A stretch of 64,000 bases of DNA from Coleophoma eucalyptorum (taxonomy: Eukaryota; Ascomycota; Leotiomycetes; Helotiales; Dermateaceae), in the NCBI GenBank assembly GCA_026120035.1, contig JALRME010000043.1, forward strand, positions 1-64,000, in the 5' to 3' direction. This document shows positions 21,292 to 33,909 of this stretch, one piece after another; position 1 is the first letter of the stretch, and each line of letters starts with the position of its first letter. The notes below the pieces were generated by a model that saw only the letters and a program-made list of their open reading frames with translations, did not search any database and had not been told where the DNA came from. The position numbers and the translations under genes are program-made.

Positions 21292-24193
21292 TCAATCTTC
21301 GGTTTTGGACCAGTCAATGAGGTCCATACCACTCTCCTCTGTCTTCTTCTCCTCTCCGAACAGTAACTCGACGTATGCATTTAGAGCAGCATCAAATCCG
21401 TCGTTGTCCTCCTCCCCCTCCTTCTCCTCCTCCCCTCCAAACACATCGTCGAAGGCTGCGTTCAGAGCAGCATCGAACTCATCCTCCTCTCCATTTTCCC
21501 CTTTCTCTCTCTCTTTCTCTCCCTCCTTCTCCTTCTCCCTCTCCTCTTCCCCCTCCTCCTCTATAGCCTCCAAAATCTCCATGAAGGACATTTGTCCAGA
21601 TCCATCTCCACTTTGAGATATAGGTGGAGATGGATATTCCTCGACAGGTTGTACACCTGCATTTGCGGTTGGATATGCAGCCGGGGCTGCCCATTGTTGA
21701 AGGTATGGAGCTTGGTACGCTCCATACTGATATAATCCGGCCTGCTGTTGAGGTACCGGATTCAAATAATCGCCGCATATCGCCGGCTGCTCGAATGGCA
21801 TGTAGTTGATGCCATAGTTGTTGCCTGTATTTTCCGCAGGCATTGTGAATTGTTGTATGCTTTGAGGCGGAGCATACATGTTGTTGTATGTGAAGTCGTT
21901 GTTAGTACTGGCAGCCAATGGTATCCATCGAGCTGAAGTATCGTCGTCGTTGGTGGGAGGTGTAATAGGGGCCATTTGGATTCTGGCCCGTTTCTGAGCT
22001 GGGGCAGCTTCGGCAGCTGCTGCCTTTCGCTTGTTCGTCTTTGGTTCTGCAGCACCGAGAGTTGTTGAATTGTCGGCTGTTTTAACTCCGTTATTGGGCT
22101 TCTTGCGTAGTCTACAGGAGCATTGGGGACATTCTCTAATGAATGCGGCCACCAAAGACTTCTTAATGCCCCAATCCTCCCCCGGTGCAGCGTCGAGAGC
22201 CTTGAGAGTTGCATCTCGACCCAAGTGGTGACCCTGGGCATTGACGTGGTACATACAAAGACCAAGGTAAGTACTCTCCAAGGCCATCAATGGCCGCGGT
22301 AGTTGTTTAAGGTCTTTGGCTCTTGTGGACTCTGCCATAGTGACAATCCCATCCATACCTTGGCAGGTAAATTCCCAGCGGTAAGAACTCTTGATAAGAT
22401 TCTTCCACTGGGCCTTGTGGTCGTCATTGCCGTATTGCCATGGTATCGTTGATCCAGGATTATGGAGCTCAGTAATGATTGTTTTGTGGAATTCTTGGTT
22501 CTTGACGTGCAGCCATTGGCGTTTGCCGAACTGTTTATACCAGTTGACGAGAACTTGACGATAGGTTTCTATCGAAGGGAATTGAGTGTTGAGATGTGGT
22601 GGGCAATTGAAGACAATCTTCGCAGCTTCCTGGAGGTCGAAACGATAGTTGGTAGATTTGAGTTCTGAGAATAATTAGTTTATAATTCTGCATATGCATA
22701 AAAATGATCCCAATTGTTTTATTGCAGTAAAATCAGCAGCAGGAGCTAATTGAACTATAAATTAACCAATCACAATAAAAGATTTACTGAATCACCAAGC
22801 TGGATTAATTTACTAAAACCAGTCACTGAAATGAATCACTGGTGCCAATCATTGACATCAGCCACCAGTATTAAAAATCATATCAAACTAGACCATTTGT
22901 CACGGGTGGGTTTTCCGATTGATTGACTTTTTCGATAGTTCAACACAGTATAGAAAGGAAAGTAGATAATAAGCGAGCAAGTGAAGCAATCGAACTTGAG
23001 TCGTAAATATGGCTTGGAAAAAGGGTGATGATTAAGATCAATAAGAAAAAGTCACAGGAAATGAAGTGGAATAAACAAAACACCAAGGCTTGGAAAGATT
23101 ATACAAGTTTCTTGATGGGTACGAAATCATTTCGTTGATCTCAAATTATCATGGACGACAATACGATGGAAATAAATAAAGCAAGTAAGCGAGCATCCAT
23201 CTGAGATGATTACTCAATCGTAAACAGGCTTCGGTTGTATTAATCAGAAGGGACACAAGTAAGGAAGACATATCGCATGCATTCCAATGAATAACGAACA
23301 GACATAGGAGGTCCAGTTCAATGCTGCACATGAATGAATATACACAACACAAGCTCCAAGCATGAAACGACTGCCAAGAAGGGAGAGACCGTCCTTGGCA
23401 GTTGCACAATGAGAGCACGTGCAAACAACGGTCACACCGACAAAACCGAAACAAAACAACTCAAAAGCATTGTGAGTACACTAGAAGACTTGAGATCAAA
23501 CCGTTTCATCAAGTCCCAACGCCTTGAAAGGCAAGTTCAGCGGCGCGGCCTCGGCTGGAAGTCTCCGCGTACTACAATGGGCCGCTCCGCACTTGTTACC
23601 GGCTAGCGCCAACCCATAAAGTTCTGGGTCGACCTCAGCCAAAGCAATGTAGAAGTTAAAAGAGGAATCTGGGTGTGTTGGAGTAAGGACTAAAAGTATG
23701 GCGGATTATGACTTCGACTTGGATTGATATAAGGAGTTGCATTACTTGGAGTTTCAAAACTCGGCGGACTTGGCCTAAGAAGGGGTATTTCTTGAAGTTA
23801 AGAGACTCGTACCATGGCTGGAATCACTTCACGAGAGCTTTCTCGAGATTAGATATGAAGGGATGAGATAGCTTGTAGAGAATTAGAGACGACTTGTTTG
23901 AAATTAATCATTGTGGATGGCTGTAAACACAACGATTGCCCGATGAGGAAGTTGCAATGGATGTGACAGCAACAGAGTATCAAACCAAGAACTTGAGAGA
24001 AAACAGTAGATCAAGTCTTAAACAGTAAAGAGAAATAAAATTATATGCGGATAAGATGAAAATAAACCAATATTGTAAGCAGCACAAATACAGATTACAA
24101 GGTTGTGAGTGATCAAGTAGGAAAGGGTGGCAAACGGTACGTACCTTTCTTTCCGGTAGCGGCAGTGTTAAAGGTAGTCTGTTGAATAGACAT
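21292..24193 (-). CDS. Putative nuclear protein with integrase-like HHCC zinc motif and acidic tail
   Basis: Not a family I can name. Proposed model: exon 1 at 24193-24145 (ATG, MSIQQTTFNTAATGKK), a 1,480-nt intron (24144-22665, donor GTACGT, acceptor TTCTCAG), and exon 2 at 22664-21292, giving 473 aa in phase. Residues ~20-125 form a Trp/His-rich region. Near residues 150-195 the pattern H-x5-H-x31-C-x2-C occurs (MYHVNAQGHH, then FIRECPQC), with GHHLGRDATLKAL between. This resembles the HHCC (H2C2) zinc-binding domain of retroelement integrases. A basic stretch (KTNKRKAAAAEAAPAQKRAR) could be a bipartite NLS. A Gln/Tyr/Pro-rich middle leads to a Glu/Lys-rich tail holding two copies of FDAALNA. 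There is no integrase catalytic core, so the protein is likely a domesticated or independently used zinc motif, perhaps regulatory. Exon 2 is firm; exon 1 is inferred. Confidence 0.72.
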
Positions 24194-25417
24194 GTTGTCT
24201 GTTTGACCTTGATGTTGTTGATTTGACGGTTGTTAATGTGAGTTGTGATTGCAAATCGAAATAGGAAAGCCCTTTGGGGTTTCTTTCCAAAATTGGCAAT
24301 TGTTTGTTTGAGGGGCTTGTGATAGCTACTCAAATGTGGTGGATTGCAATAGGCTTCAATAGTATCTGCTTCTTTGGTAGTTCTATTGTGTAAATCAAGT
24401 TGCTGTGAAGCAAGAAGTGGTTTCAAGTGAAAGTATGGGGTCAAAGTATGGGAATATGTGAATGGATGGAGAGAGAGAAAGATTTGCTGGAAGGATAAGC
24501 CAGGATTAAATAGCAGGGAATCATCACGCCAGTATACTTGAAAGCGTTTAATTGGAACGGTCTCTTCTATCTTGTCTAGACAGACTCTTCGGTCTGTGGT
24601 AAAGCCAACTATAATAGCTGGTATAGCAAATATAGATACCCCTAAAGTCTCCAGGGATGGCTAACGCTTAGACAATGTATAGTGGAGCTTGCGAAGATAG
24701 AAGAGGGATAGAGTCGACTGACATACTTCGAAATAGAAGTATACAGTTCGCCCCGATAGGAACAAGGGGCTCAAAGATGAACTGCATAGCGTACTAAACA
24801 TATCTATTTGAGCTATTGTATCTATGGCTCGTCACTATAATAACCTTGATGCCAACCGTAATTATAAGTAATTCAACGTAGTGGAGACCGTTAGCACTCT
24901 TGGAGAAAGCCGTGGAGGGCTGGACGCGTTTACATATTTAAGACTAACTGTTGTCATTTAAAGGACCCAAAAGTGAAAGCAAAGTTCTATTTTTGCGTTC
25001 CGCAAGTGAGCTAGGAGAAGAAGTGCCAGAGCATTGGTAATGGCTTGGCTAGTACTTGACAGTGTTCACTACTGCACAGTTTAAGGGCTCAGGAATATGC
25101 CAGGCGCGAATAGAAGGTGCAGGCACTTAATCGTGTGTTTATATATCGCTTAATTATAATCGGGGACTGTGAACTATTCTTGACCTTGGAGCTAGTGTTG
25201 GATGTATCATGGTGCATTAATAGACAATTAAGTATTTCCAGTAACTTTATTGTGACTTAGTACTATGGACGCAGTAATCACCCAACCCACAGTGAGGCAC
25301 TATGCCCAAACACCTCCTTTCCCAAATGCCTTCCTCATACATGACCATTTTTCAACATGAACAAGAAAAGAAATCCGCAATGATCAATATCAACAGTCAA
25401 TGGCCAATAGTCAACTC
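24194..25417. promoter_or_regulatory. Upstream region of the HHCC-protein gene
   Basis: 1.2 kb between the proposed first exon of the HHCC-protein gene and the stop codon of RIX1 (25418). It contains several short inverted repeats (for example around 24585 and 24730) but no supported gene. Confidence 0.5.
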
Positions 25418-27714
25418 TTACTCGCTGTCCGACATTTCATCCAGTTGCATTGTCAAATGTACGCTCTCGTCATCTGAATCTGACTCGGAATCCTCTCCCA
25501 TGTTTACGTCTTCATTTGGACCACTAGCAGAGACGTTCTCTGAGGCTCGAATGGGTTCAACAATTTCGTTAACGTTTGTAAATGCCGAACTTGCAGGGGT
25601 TACGGTAGCTACAGCGCCAGCAGAGGCTCCACCAAACCATGACTGGTTCTCCATAAGCTTTTTTGGTAATGCAGTGCTGGTGGTTGTTTCGGTAGTATTA
25701 CTGTTCTCGGCGTTTCGCTCTGTTTCGAAAACCATAGGAAGCTCTTGGTGGACTGGCTTGTCACTGGTGTCCATCGCGGCTTCTTCCTCCTCTTCGCAAA
25801 TATCAGCGGTCTCATCTAGATGCTCAACGATCTTAGAGGAAGGGACGGCCGGCATCCGTGGACGCAGTAGTACTTCAACAGTGTTGTCATGCGAGAATGC
25901 TCTTGCGAAATGCGGCAGTATACTTGGAATACCATTTCCGTTCTTCCCAATAAATGGATGCACTATACTAGATAGCATAGCTTCCTTGTTCTGGCACAGA
26001 ATTGCAGTTCGGTCGAGGAGTGCTCTTAGCGAGAGGTCGATGTTCTGCTGAGGCACGTGCGAGAGCAGTACAGGGAGCAATGTGCTTGCTGCAGCTACTA
26101 GTGCTGGATCCTGTATAAGCTGTGAAGCATTACCGACTCCATTTTGCAACAACGCATCGGCGTTCATGCTCATGCCAGCGATGTTCGATTTTCCTCCACT
26201 CAATTCATTGCCATTGCTGTTGCTGCCTGAGCTTTGGCTATCAGATTGCAAGTCCTTGCAGCAGAGACGCATGGCGGGTGCCATCTTAACAACAGCTTGC
26301 CTCGAAAGGCCTCCTCCTATTAGAGGAAGCAACTTTGCCATTAGAGAGTAGGCTGCTGTACGGAACTCGGGGTAATCTCTGCCTGATGAGAACATCCAAA
26401 GTAATTGATCAAGCGAACCACCAGCCAGTGACGTGAACTTCAACTCAAATCGGTCTAACATAGCTGAGATCAGGCTCAATGCAGCGACATACACTTGAGG
26501 TAAGCCACTCCACAACCCATCCCTTTCCTCTCTGCCGATAGCAGGGTGTAAACGTGAGCCACCATGCTCAGCTCCACTAGGTGTTGTGGAGGGAATGATG
26601 ATTGACAGCATTCTGGTAGTCATGTCAAGTAATAGGCCCAGAGGGACTGAGACCTGTGCTGGAGTTTCGCTTCTCAGGTACTCCTCCAATATACCGAGCA
26701 GACCGACGAGCCTCTGTATTCCAGAATCGACACCGTCCCAACGAGGGAATTGAGATGGGTCATCTGCCTCACTTCCTCCAAAAAGTTCTTGATTGACATC
26801 AACGGACGAGTTGATATATCCAGAGGTTGACTCCCAATCTTCGACAACAGCGCGGAAAACTTGGTCGGCCGTCATATGGACATGCTTCACATACTCACGG
26901 ACGAACCTCGCCCACTCATCACCGCCGGCATTCTTCGCGACAGTGTGGTGTAACGCAACAGAGGCACAACGTGCACTCTCAACAACAGAAGAAGATACAA
27001 AGTAACCATCGGAAAACGTGGGAGCAAGGAATGGCTTGGCTCTTGAACGAATCACCCCAGCGAACGAACGGAAGATGGTAGAATGACGAGGAATTAATAC
27101 TGAAAAGGATCGAAAGATTGCTTCTATCAGAGACGGGGAAGTGTCAAAGGCCTTGCCTGAACCTCTGGCTGGGAGAAGAGCCACACACTCAGTAACAAAT
27201 GCGGGCAGAGTCGGGGTAGTCAATTCTCTGACCAAAGTCTGATACTGATGGGTCATACAATAAATCTTTGTCAGAGTTACTACGCATAGCTCCTTGGTCG
27301 CTTCTGGATCTGGTTTCTATATAAAAGTCAGTATTTTGAATGTCATGTGAGCGAGCTCATGGCTGATGGGGTTCTCACTTTCAGAATGGAAAGTAACCCT
27401 CGAATCCACGGCTCCGAGCCTCGAAGAACCTCCCATCCTCCCACTTCAACGACACCTTTGATCAGAACAACAGCTGCAAACCGTCCCTCTGCGCTCCTCC
27501 CGTTCAGCAAGGTAGACAATTGCGTCTTCAGCTTGTGAACTAAGACACTAGCAGCAGATGCATCAGATTTGGCTGAATTATTCCCCGAGCTAGAGAGCGG
27601 CCCTTGGCATCGAAGAACATGGCGTAGGAGTACTGGTGTAAGACGAGGGAGTTGTTCTGTTGGGGTGGATGATAATTGGAGGCACAATAATCTCAACTCA
27701 GGCGGGAGAGACAT
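25418..27714 (-). CDS. RIX1: Pre-rRNA-processing protein Rix1 (PELP1-like)
   Basis: Scaffold of the Rix1-Ipi1-Ipi3 complex, which acts with the Rea1/Mdn1 ATPase on pre-60S particles in the nucleus for ITS2 processing and export competence. The start MSLPPELRLLCLQLSS and the helical repeat region with RFAAVVLIKGVVEVGGWEVL match the fungal Rix1 N-terminal domain. One intron (between SILK and KPDPEATKELCVVTLTKIY) joins in frame; the product is about 744 aa. The last ~150 residues are acidic and low-complexity (EEEEEAAMD, GPNEDVNMGEDSESDSDDES), as is typical of the family. The gene is divergent from YPP1, with 520 nt between the starts. Confidence 0.93.
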
Positions 27715-28234
27715 TGAGCACCTCTAACTGCGTCTAAAGCGCAGGCAAATGAGCAGTATGCTTTTATTGCTGAAGTAAATATAGTAAACCGGGCTAGGTT
27801 TTCAGCTGGACTATGAATCCAAGTTGTACTAGATCCAAGTAGTATGTGAGCTCTGTCTTTTGGATTTGTAGATAGTCTGGGTGAGTATCATGGACCCTGA
27901 CTGACTTTCAATTATTCTCTGAAAATTTCACGGGAGCCGAAAAGATGGTCGATGATTGGCTACTCCAGTGTGTTTTGCGCCGGCGCGGGAAAACATGTGC
28001 GCCGAGGCATGGACAAGGCCACGGGCCAAATGAATTGATTTGGCTGGGTCTTGCTTGCTGGCTGTGACGACGTTTCTTGATTTGGCACATACAGCTATTC
28101 TACGCTTCCTAATTTCATAGCAAGCACCAGTTCCAATGTTGTTCTCTGCACAATCATGATCTCGGCTAGTCAAAGATGCTAAGATCCGCAACTATCGTCC
28201 AGTCTGAATCACGATAATCCATTAATTTCCCAAT
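27715..28234. promoter_or_regulatory. Divergent promoter region (RIX1 / YPP1)
   Basis: 520 nt between the two ATG codons. Short minus-strand frames cross it but carry no motif. No binding site is assigned. Confidence 0.55.
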
Positions 28235-31200
28235 ATGTCTGTAGGTTAGCTTCAAGACTCCGATAGCTGGATAACCATTCACATAAGCACCTGTAGCACG
28301 ATCCGACTAAAGCGGCACACTATATCCACTTGCTGGATGAGGCACGCTATGATGGGAATTGGGAAGCAGTGCCAGAGCTGATCAGGAAGGTCAGGAAGCA
28401 TGCGCCGGGTAGAACATGTACGTATCTGCCAGGAGGAAAGGCCTCCTTCTGCTAGCATCACCTTACATATGAAGAGACATGCTAAATTCTAGCAGGTCTA
28501 ACTACGACAGCCGAATGCGAACACGCAATTGTACAAGCTTCCAAAACGAAACCCACGAGCAACCATTCGAGACCACAGACTGCGAATACTTCTATAACCG
28601 ACGCTCTTTCGCCATATATCTCCCAGTTGGTGGAGGTGATCGAGAGAGAACGAAGCCATGTTGAAGACGTGTTCCAGGCTCAAGTTTGCCTTGCATGGTT
28701 GCATTGGACTTTGGGAGAGCCAAAGCTTGCTGCCTCAAAGCTGCCTCGAAGTATTGATGAGGAGTACTCTCAGCTGGATGGCACTGGCAAGGAATCGGCG
28801 CATTGGACCAGAGTGTGCGCATTAAAAGCTGCATACATCAAAGGAATTGCGCAAAGTAGGACGAGTCAAATTGCAGAAGCAATTGAGACCTTCGAGCTAG
28901 CTTTACCCATCCTCGCAGGCGTTTCAGGGCCTCTAAAAAATGGCTCAGAAATAAAATCTTGGAGTGAGCTCTTTCTCACAGCGTTTTGTTTAACATCGAG
29001 GAATGCTATTAAATCAAGATCTTCTTCAACCTACGAGACGGAAGGTCTCGAAGCATTCAGAGCTTGGGCAAAATTTTGGGAAGGTCAAGGTTCGGTGCTA
29101 ATGGGAGGCCGAGCGGAAGAAGCTGAGGTATATCGACGACACGTGTGGAAGGAATACTATGTCACGGTATCAGAAATGCTCCAGCAAGGTCTTCCATTCC
29201 CTACTACCGCGCTAGCTCCATCATACACCAACACTTCAACGCGACTACAACAGAAAGCGGAATTGAAGAGTGTCGAGGCAAAATATGAGACCTTGTTACT
29301 CAGTGAGATATCTTTTCCAAAGGCAGACCAAGCAAGCGATGAGGTTGAAGCTTTCGTTGAACTTGTGATGCGAAACTGGCGAGTTCTTTGCGGCAGTGAC
29401 TGGCAAGAACAAGACCTTGGAGAAGGGGGATCAGAATCAGTGAGCCGAGGTGTGCTGGATGTCTTGTATCGAGCTGCAACCCGGACCTTTCATTCAACTG
29501 CCATATTACGTGATTTGTTCACGGTTCATCTTTCTGTGGCTGATTTTGACCTCGCTTTCAAGGCTTTTGATACCTATTTGGAAATAGTCAAAAAGGGCAA
29601 GACCCGCATTGAAAAGACTGGCGAACCTGAGCATGGCCTTGACGATGATGAGACTGTTCTCAAAACAGCGTCCGAGTGTATTAGTGCTTTATGTCGATAT
29701 GGCTCTCGAGACGATGCTGAAAAGGCACGAGATATTGCCCATTACTTCGAGGAATGGCTCGACAAGCATCATCCAGTGGAAGGCTCTACAGAAACAAATG
29801 GTGGAAAATATCTCGAGAACGGAGGTAATTTGGATCTTGGGACAAAGATTACTCCTCAGATGTTTGCCATAGCTTGGCGCTGCATCGGCATTGGGCATGC
29901 AAATTGGGCTCGATGGACCTACGATGCGTCCTCAAGAGGCGAGCTACAGTTGCAAGCCATCAAATGTTATCGTCGGGCACTGTCACCAGAGTATAAAAGC
30001 ACAGCGGATGTTCAGACATTGTTTGCGCTTGCCATTCTTTTGGCAGAGAGACGTGAATTAGGACCAGCAATTGATACAGTCAAAGCTGCCCTTCTACCAC
30101 CTAAATCACTAGATCAATCAAAATATCCGGGACCATATGGAGGGCGGTTTGCAAGAGAGCGGTCTCTTATTCCATTATGGCATCTCTTAGCTCTTCTGCT
30201 TAGTGCAAGACAGGAGTTTATGACTGCAGCTCGAGCGTGTGAGGGTGCTTTCGAACAATTCCAAGACCCTAGAAATCTATTCGGAGATGCAGATGTTAAT
30301 GGAACCTATCGAAGCGATCACTTGAACGAGAAGTCTTCTCCTGTGCGGGGAATTGTGGACGAGATGAGTGATTTCGAAAAAGAAAATGTTCTCGAGGTCA
30401 AAATGACACAGCTGGCACTCGTCGAAATCCTCGAAGGGCCGGAGGTTGCAGTCAATGCTAGTGATGAATTATTGAGCTTGTATAGCCGACTCTTTGGTGA
30501 TCCCCAGAATGCAACTGCCACCGCTGCTCCCCCAAAAATCTTAGCTCCACCGCAGAGCTCGGCTGGAACGATAAAAAGTATCAAAGGAAGCATCTTTGGA
30601 CGAGCCAGCCGAAAGTCAGTTCGGCGATCTGTGCTTCCTTCTTCCACAATCAGCGAACAGCCAGCTACGCAAACTCGGCCACAAACTATGCAAACAATAG
30701 CCAGTCGGGCACCAACCATATCGGTCACAAACGAGAATGGTGGAAATGGAAATGCGTCCAAAAAGCACCATCTAGGAGTAAAGGATCAGCCATTACCGCA
30801 CCATGGTAAACTTGAAAAGCGAGGTACCAGCTCTTCAAGAAATAAGAGCACAGAAAGAAGACGTGACCGAAGTGTTAGTAGGGCTCGGGCTACATCTCAT
30901 GGACCTACGCCTACTACTGTTGGCGGCGAATCCCTTCCAACTCTTCCAGCGACAAGTGACAAACAACAGAAGGGCAGCGATGATACTCGTGCTAGTCAAG
31001 TTGGTCTAGCGATATCTCCTGAAAATTCAGATGTATCAGAGGGAGGGCCTGTTATAGCAAACAAACCTCTACCACCAGCGACACAAAATATGTCACAAAA
31101 AGAGAAGGCCATGCACCCAGTTCCTCCAAGGCAAGATACACGATTACCAACTCCAACATATTCCTCCTCGAATAACCCAGTGACACGCTTTCCAAAGAAC

Positions 31201-32098
31201 CAGATCTCAAGACGGCGGTCAGGTATCCTTGTCAAAGTTTGGCTACTGATCGGTGCATTCTATCGCCGTGCGTCCATGTACGATGATGCTCGAGGCGCAC
31301 TTGATGAGGCATTCAAGATTGTTCGATCCCTTGAAAATGACGTCGTAAAGGATACTACTGGTGGCAACGTCTCGATTACACACGCAGGCTGGGGAGGTGG
31401 GAAGAGTGTCTCAGCGCTATGGGGTGACGTTCTTGCCGATGTAAGTTTTTGTCGTATACCACTGGTTTATTACTGAAGATGCTAATGATTCCCAGCGTGG
31501 TGATCTTGCAATTGCCGATAACTCGCCCCACCTAGCTCTTGAGAACTTTGAGGCCGCACTAACACATTTTGCCGACCACCCATCAGCCATAATAGGATTG
31601 TCCAATCTGCTACTTGATATTTATACTCAAGTCCTTCCTCCCGCTCCTGCAGTCCCCATGACGGATGTGCCAGGGTCTACTACAGGTCATTCGGCAAGCA
31701 CAACGAACACAAATCTATCGACATCTGACACTTTGACCGGCACAAAATCCACAATCTCCTTACCCTCGTCAACGCTTCCGTCCCAACCTGGACCGTTAGG
31801 AATTGCAACATTCACAGCTCCCGTACCGGCTATTCCACCCCAGCGAGCGTCACCAATAGCCTCGGAAACAGCCGAGCTCGACCGACTAGCTGCACGCGAC
31901 CGCGCATATGGGTTACTCTCGTCCTTGACGAAACTAGGCTCAGGATGGAACAGCTCCGAAGCCTGGTTTGCACTCGCCAGGGCTTATGAAGAAGGTGGAC
32001 AGGTCGACAAAGCTCGAGAGGTGCTATGGTGGTGCGTCGAGCTGGAGGAGGGAAGGGCTGTGCGTGGGTGGGATATTTTTGGCGGTTATATTCTATGA
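28235..32098 (+). CDS. YPP1: Ypp1-family TPR protein (PI4-kinase scaffold, cargo transport)
   Basis: TPR-rich scaffold; in yeast Ypp1 (TTC7 in animals) links the PI4-kinase Stt4 to the plasma membrane. The start is the ATG at 28235, a two-codon first exon (Met-Ser), then an intron whose acceptor at CTGTAG gives HDPTKAAHYIHLLDEARYDG. A second intron follows HAPGRT and resumes at CLTTTAECEHAIVQ. The main body runs to 31440, then a third intron joins VLAD to RGDLAIADNSPH and the frame ends at 32098; total about 1,200 aa. Helical repeats flank a long basic Ser/Thr/Pro-rich insert (around 30500-31200, including GRASRKSVRRSV), which is likely disordered and a phosphorylation region. The C-terminal repeats end with REVLWWCVELEEGR. 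No break was seen. Confidence 0.92.
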
Positions 32099-33909
32099 AT
32101 TGGCTAGGCTCTCTTTTAGTTCATTCTAGCTCTTTCTTTAGTCGCCTGGGCGAAGATGTATATTATATTCCAGCCACTGTATAGTCAGACAGCTATTGTC
32201 CGAAAATGGAAACCTTGATTTCCTTCTACATTATCGACCTTATCATCTTCCATTCCAGAAGTCAATCGTGCCCTTACTTTGTATTCTGTATCCCTGATTC
32301 ATCAAAGAAAATGAAGCAACGCCAACTAAGTGGGTGTCGTAGTCCATTCACACCCCCTTCTTTCAACGTCAAGCACATCATATATGGCATTTTGAAGCTG
32401 AATCTTTCCAGACATGTCCAATAATCAATGAAAGTGCTATTGAATTTGCGAACTATATTTCCACCGTATGGTATAAAGACAATCTTGAAAGCCCCTATAT
32501 GTCATAAAGGCATAGGCACTTGCCCGTAAACAAACCCTCTCAAATTTCATCAATCCACAATGCCCACTAAGTTGTTCGTGATTGTAGACCGCATCAAGCC
32601 CGAGGATGAAGAAGTCCACATGCCCTTGTAAAACACGACACAGCAACATTATCACAACCGGAGATGCACTAACCAGGCCAGTAGGGGATATAATACTGAT
32701 AAGAGCACCAGTCTATCCTGTGATTAAGAGTCTTGCAACAGCTTACACGCTCGTGGAAGGTTGATCAAAGATTTGCTGGTTCGATCTTAGGTGCCGTTGG
32801 CAAAGTGGCAAATGGAAGCTGGGTTTGGTTGGATTTGGGTTGAGGGGTACCGGAAGGACGATTGCGGCTGTGGGTGGATGAGGTAGATGTGTAGAGGTGG
32901 AAGTCTTTGATCTGTGACGTTGGATTCTCCTGAGACAGGAGGCGAGAGTTCCATTCCTTGTAGTGAGGGAGGAGCAACGGTTCATCTTTCCTATTTGTGT
33001 TGTGTTTATGTTTTATCATTCATGCTGTATAGCGCCTGATGTTTCTCATGTTTCCTTACTAACGGGGGGCTGGAAAGGCAAACTGGTAGACGTACCACGA
33101 GAATATAGATGGCATCGTTTTGAAATGAGAGCACGTAATGTCATGAATCACGGTTTAAAGTATTTACTAGCGTAACATGATTACTATCCTGAATTATCAA
33201 GGCTTAATATCACGTCTTGAAAAAAAAGAAAGCAAATGGTTGATCAAAAAGAGTTATGCTCGTATTCGTTTCAATACTTTATTCATACCTAAGGTAGACC
33301 GCTATTTCGCCAAAAAAGTCGATAATCCACCCATACCCCCATAGTAAATCCTAAACCCGCTCGCCGTATTCCCAACCTTAAAAGGGTGTTTCCTTTTACT
33401 TTTCCCGCTATTCCTCCAGCATAAAGACAGAGATAAAAATAAGCAGGAAAAGATAGGTAACCTATTCAAAATAATAGGAAGAGAGAGGAGAACCAGCCAC
33501 CCATTCCTTCCTTCCTTCCTTCCTTATTACAATTCGTTGCAATGCCTTCAATCCATCATTTCATTCGTATAAGTTCCTTCCTGTGCTCCTCATTGTTGGC
33601 TTCTTAAATTGCAATGATTGAGAGTGAGATTGCGAGTGTCGTTTCCTGCGTTGCGTCTTGAAAGCAATAGGTAATGCGATCGCAGACCGCAACAACATCA
33701 TGTCCGTAGACAAAACAAGAATCCTTTCCATTACCTAGTATTGCATCATAAAGTCACCATATGGTCCTTCTATCTTCCACTTAAGCAACACCATGAATGC
33801 CGGTAGAGCTTGGTTTGGCTTGCTTCACTTCACATGCATGCTTGCTAGCCTCTTACGTGCTTACAGGCTCCCAGAACGTGCATGCACAACTGTGATGGGT
33901 CGTTATTCA
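32099..33909. other. 1.8-kb convergent 3' region with a CCTT tract
   Basis: Lies between the stops of YPP1 and the Zn2Cys6 gene. Frames are short (under 120 codons) and unrelated. A tetranucleotide tract (CCTT five times) is at 33506-33525. Content is AT-rich; nothing is recognised. Confidence 0.55.
33506..33525. repeat. (CCTT)5 microsatellite
   Basis: Five uninterrupted CCTT units in non-coding DNA about 400 nt past the stop of the Zn2Cys6 gene. It is a plain short tandem repeat. Confidence 0.9.

Noticed and set aside
21305..21616. Ser/Pro-rich plus-strand frame opposite the HHCC protein
   Set aside because: Shadow of the Glu/Lys-rich tail on the coding strand.
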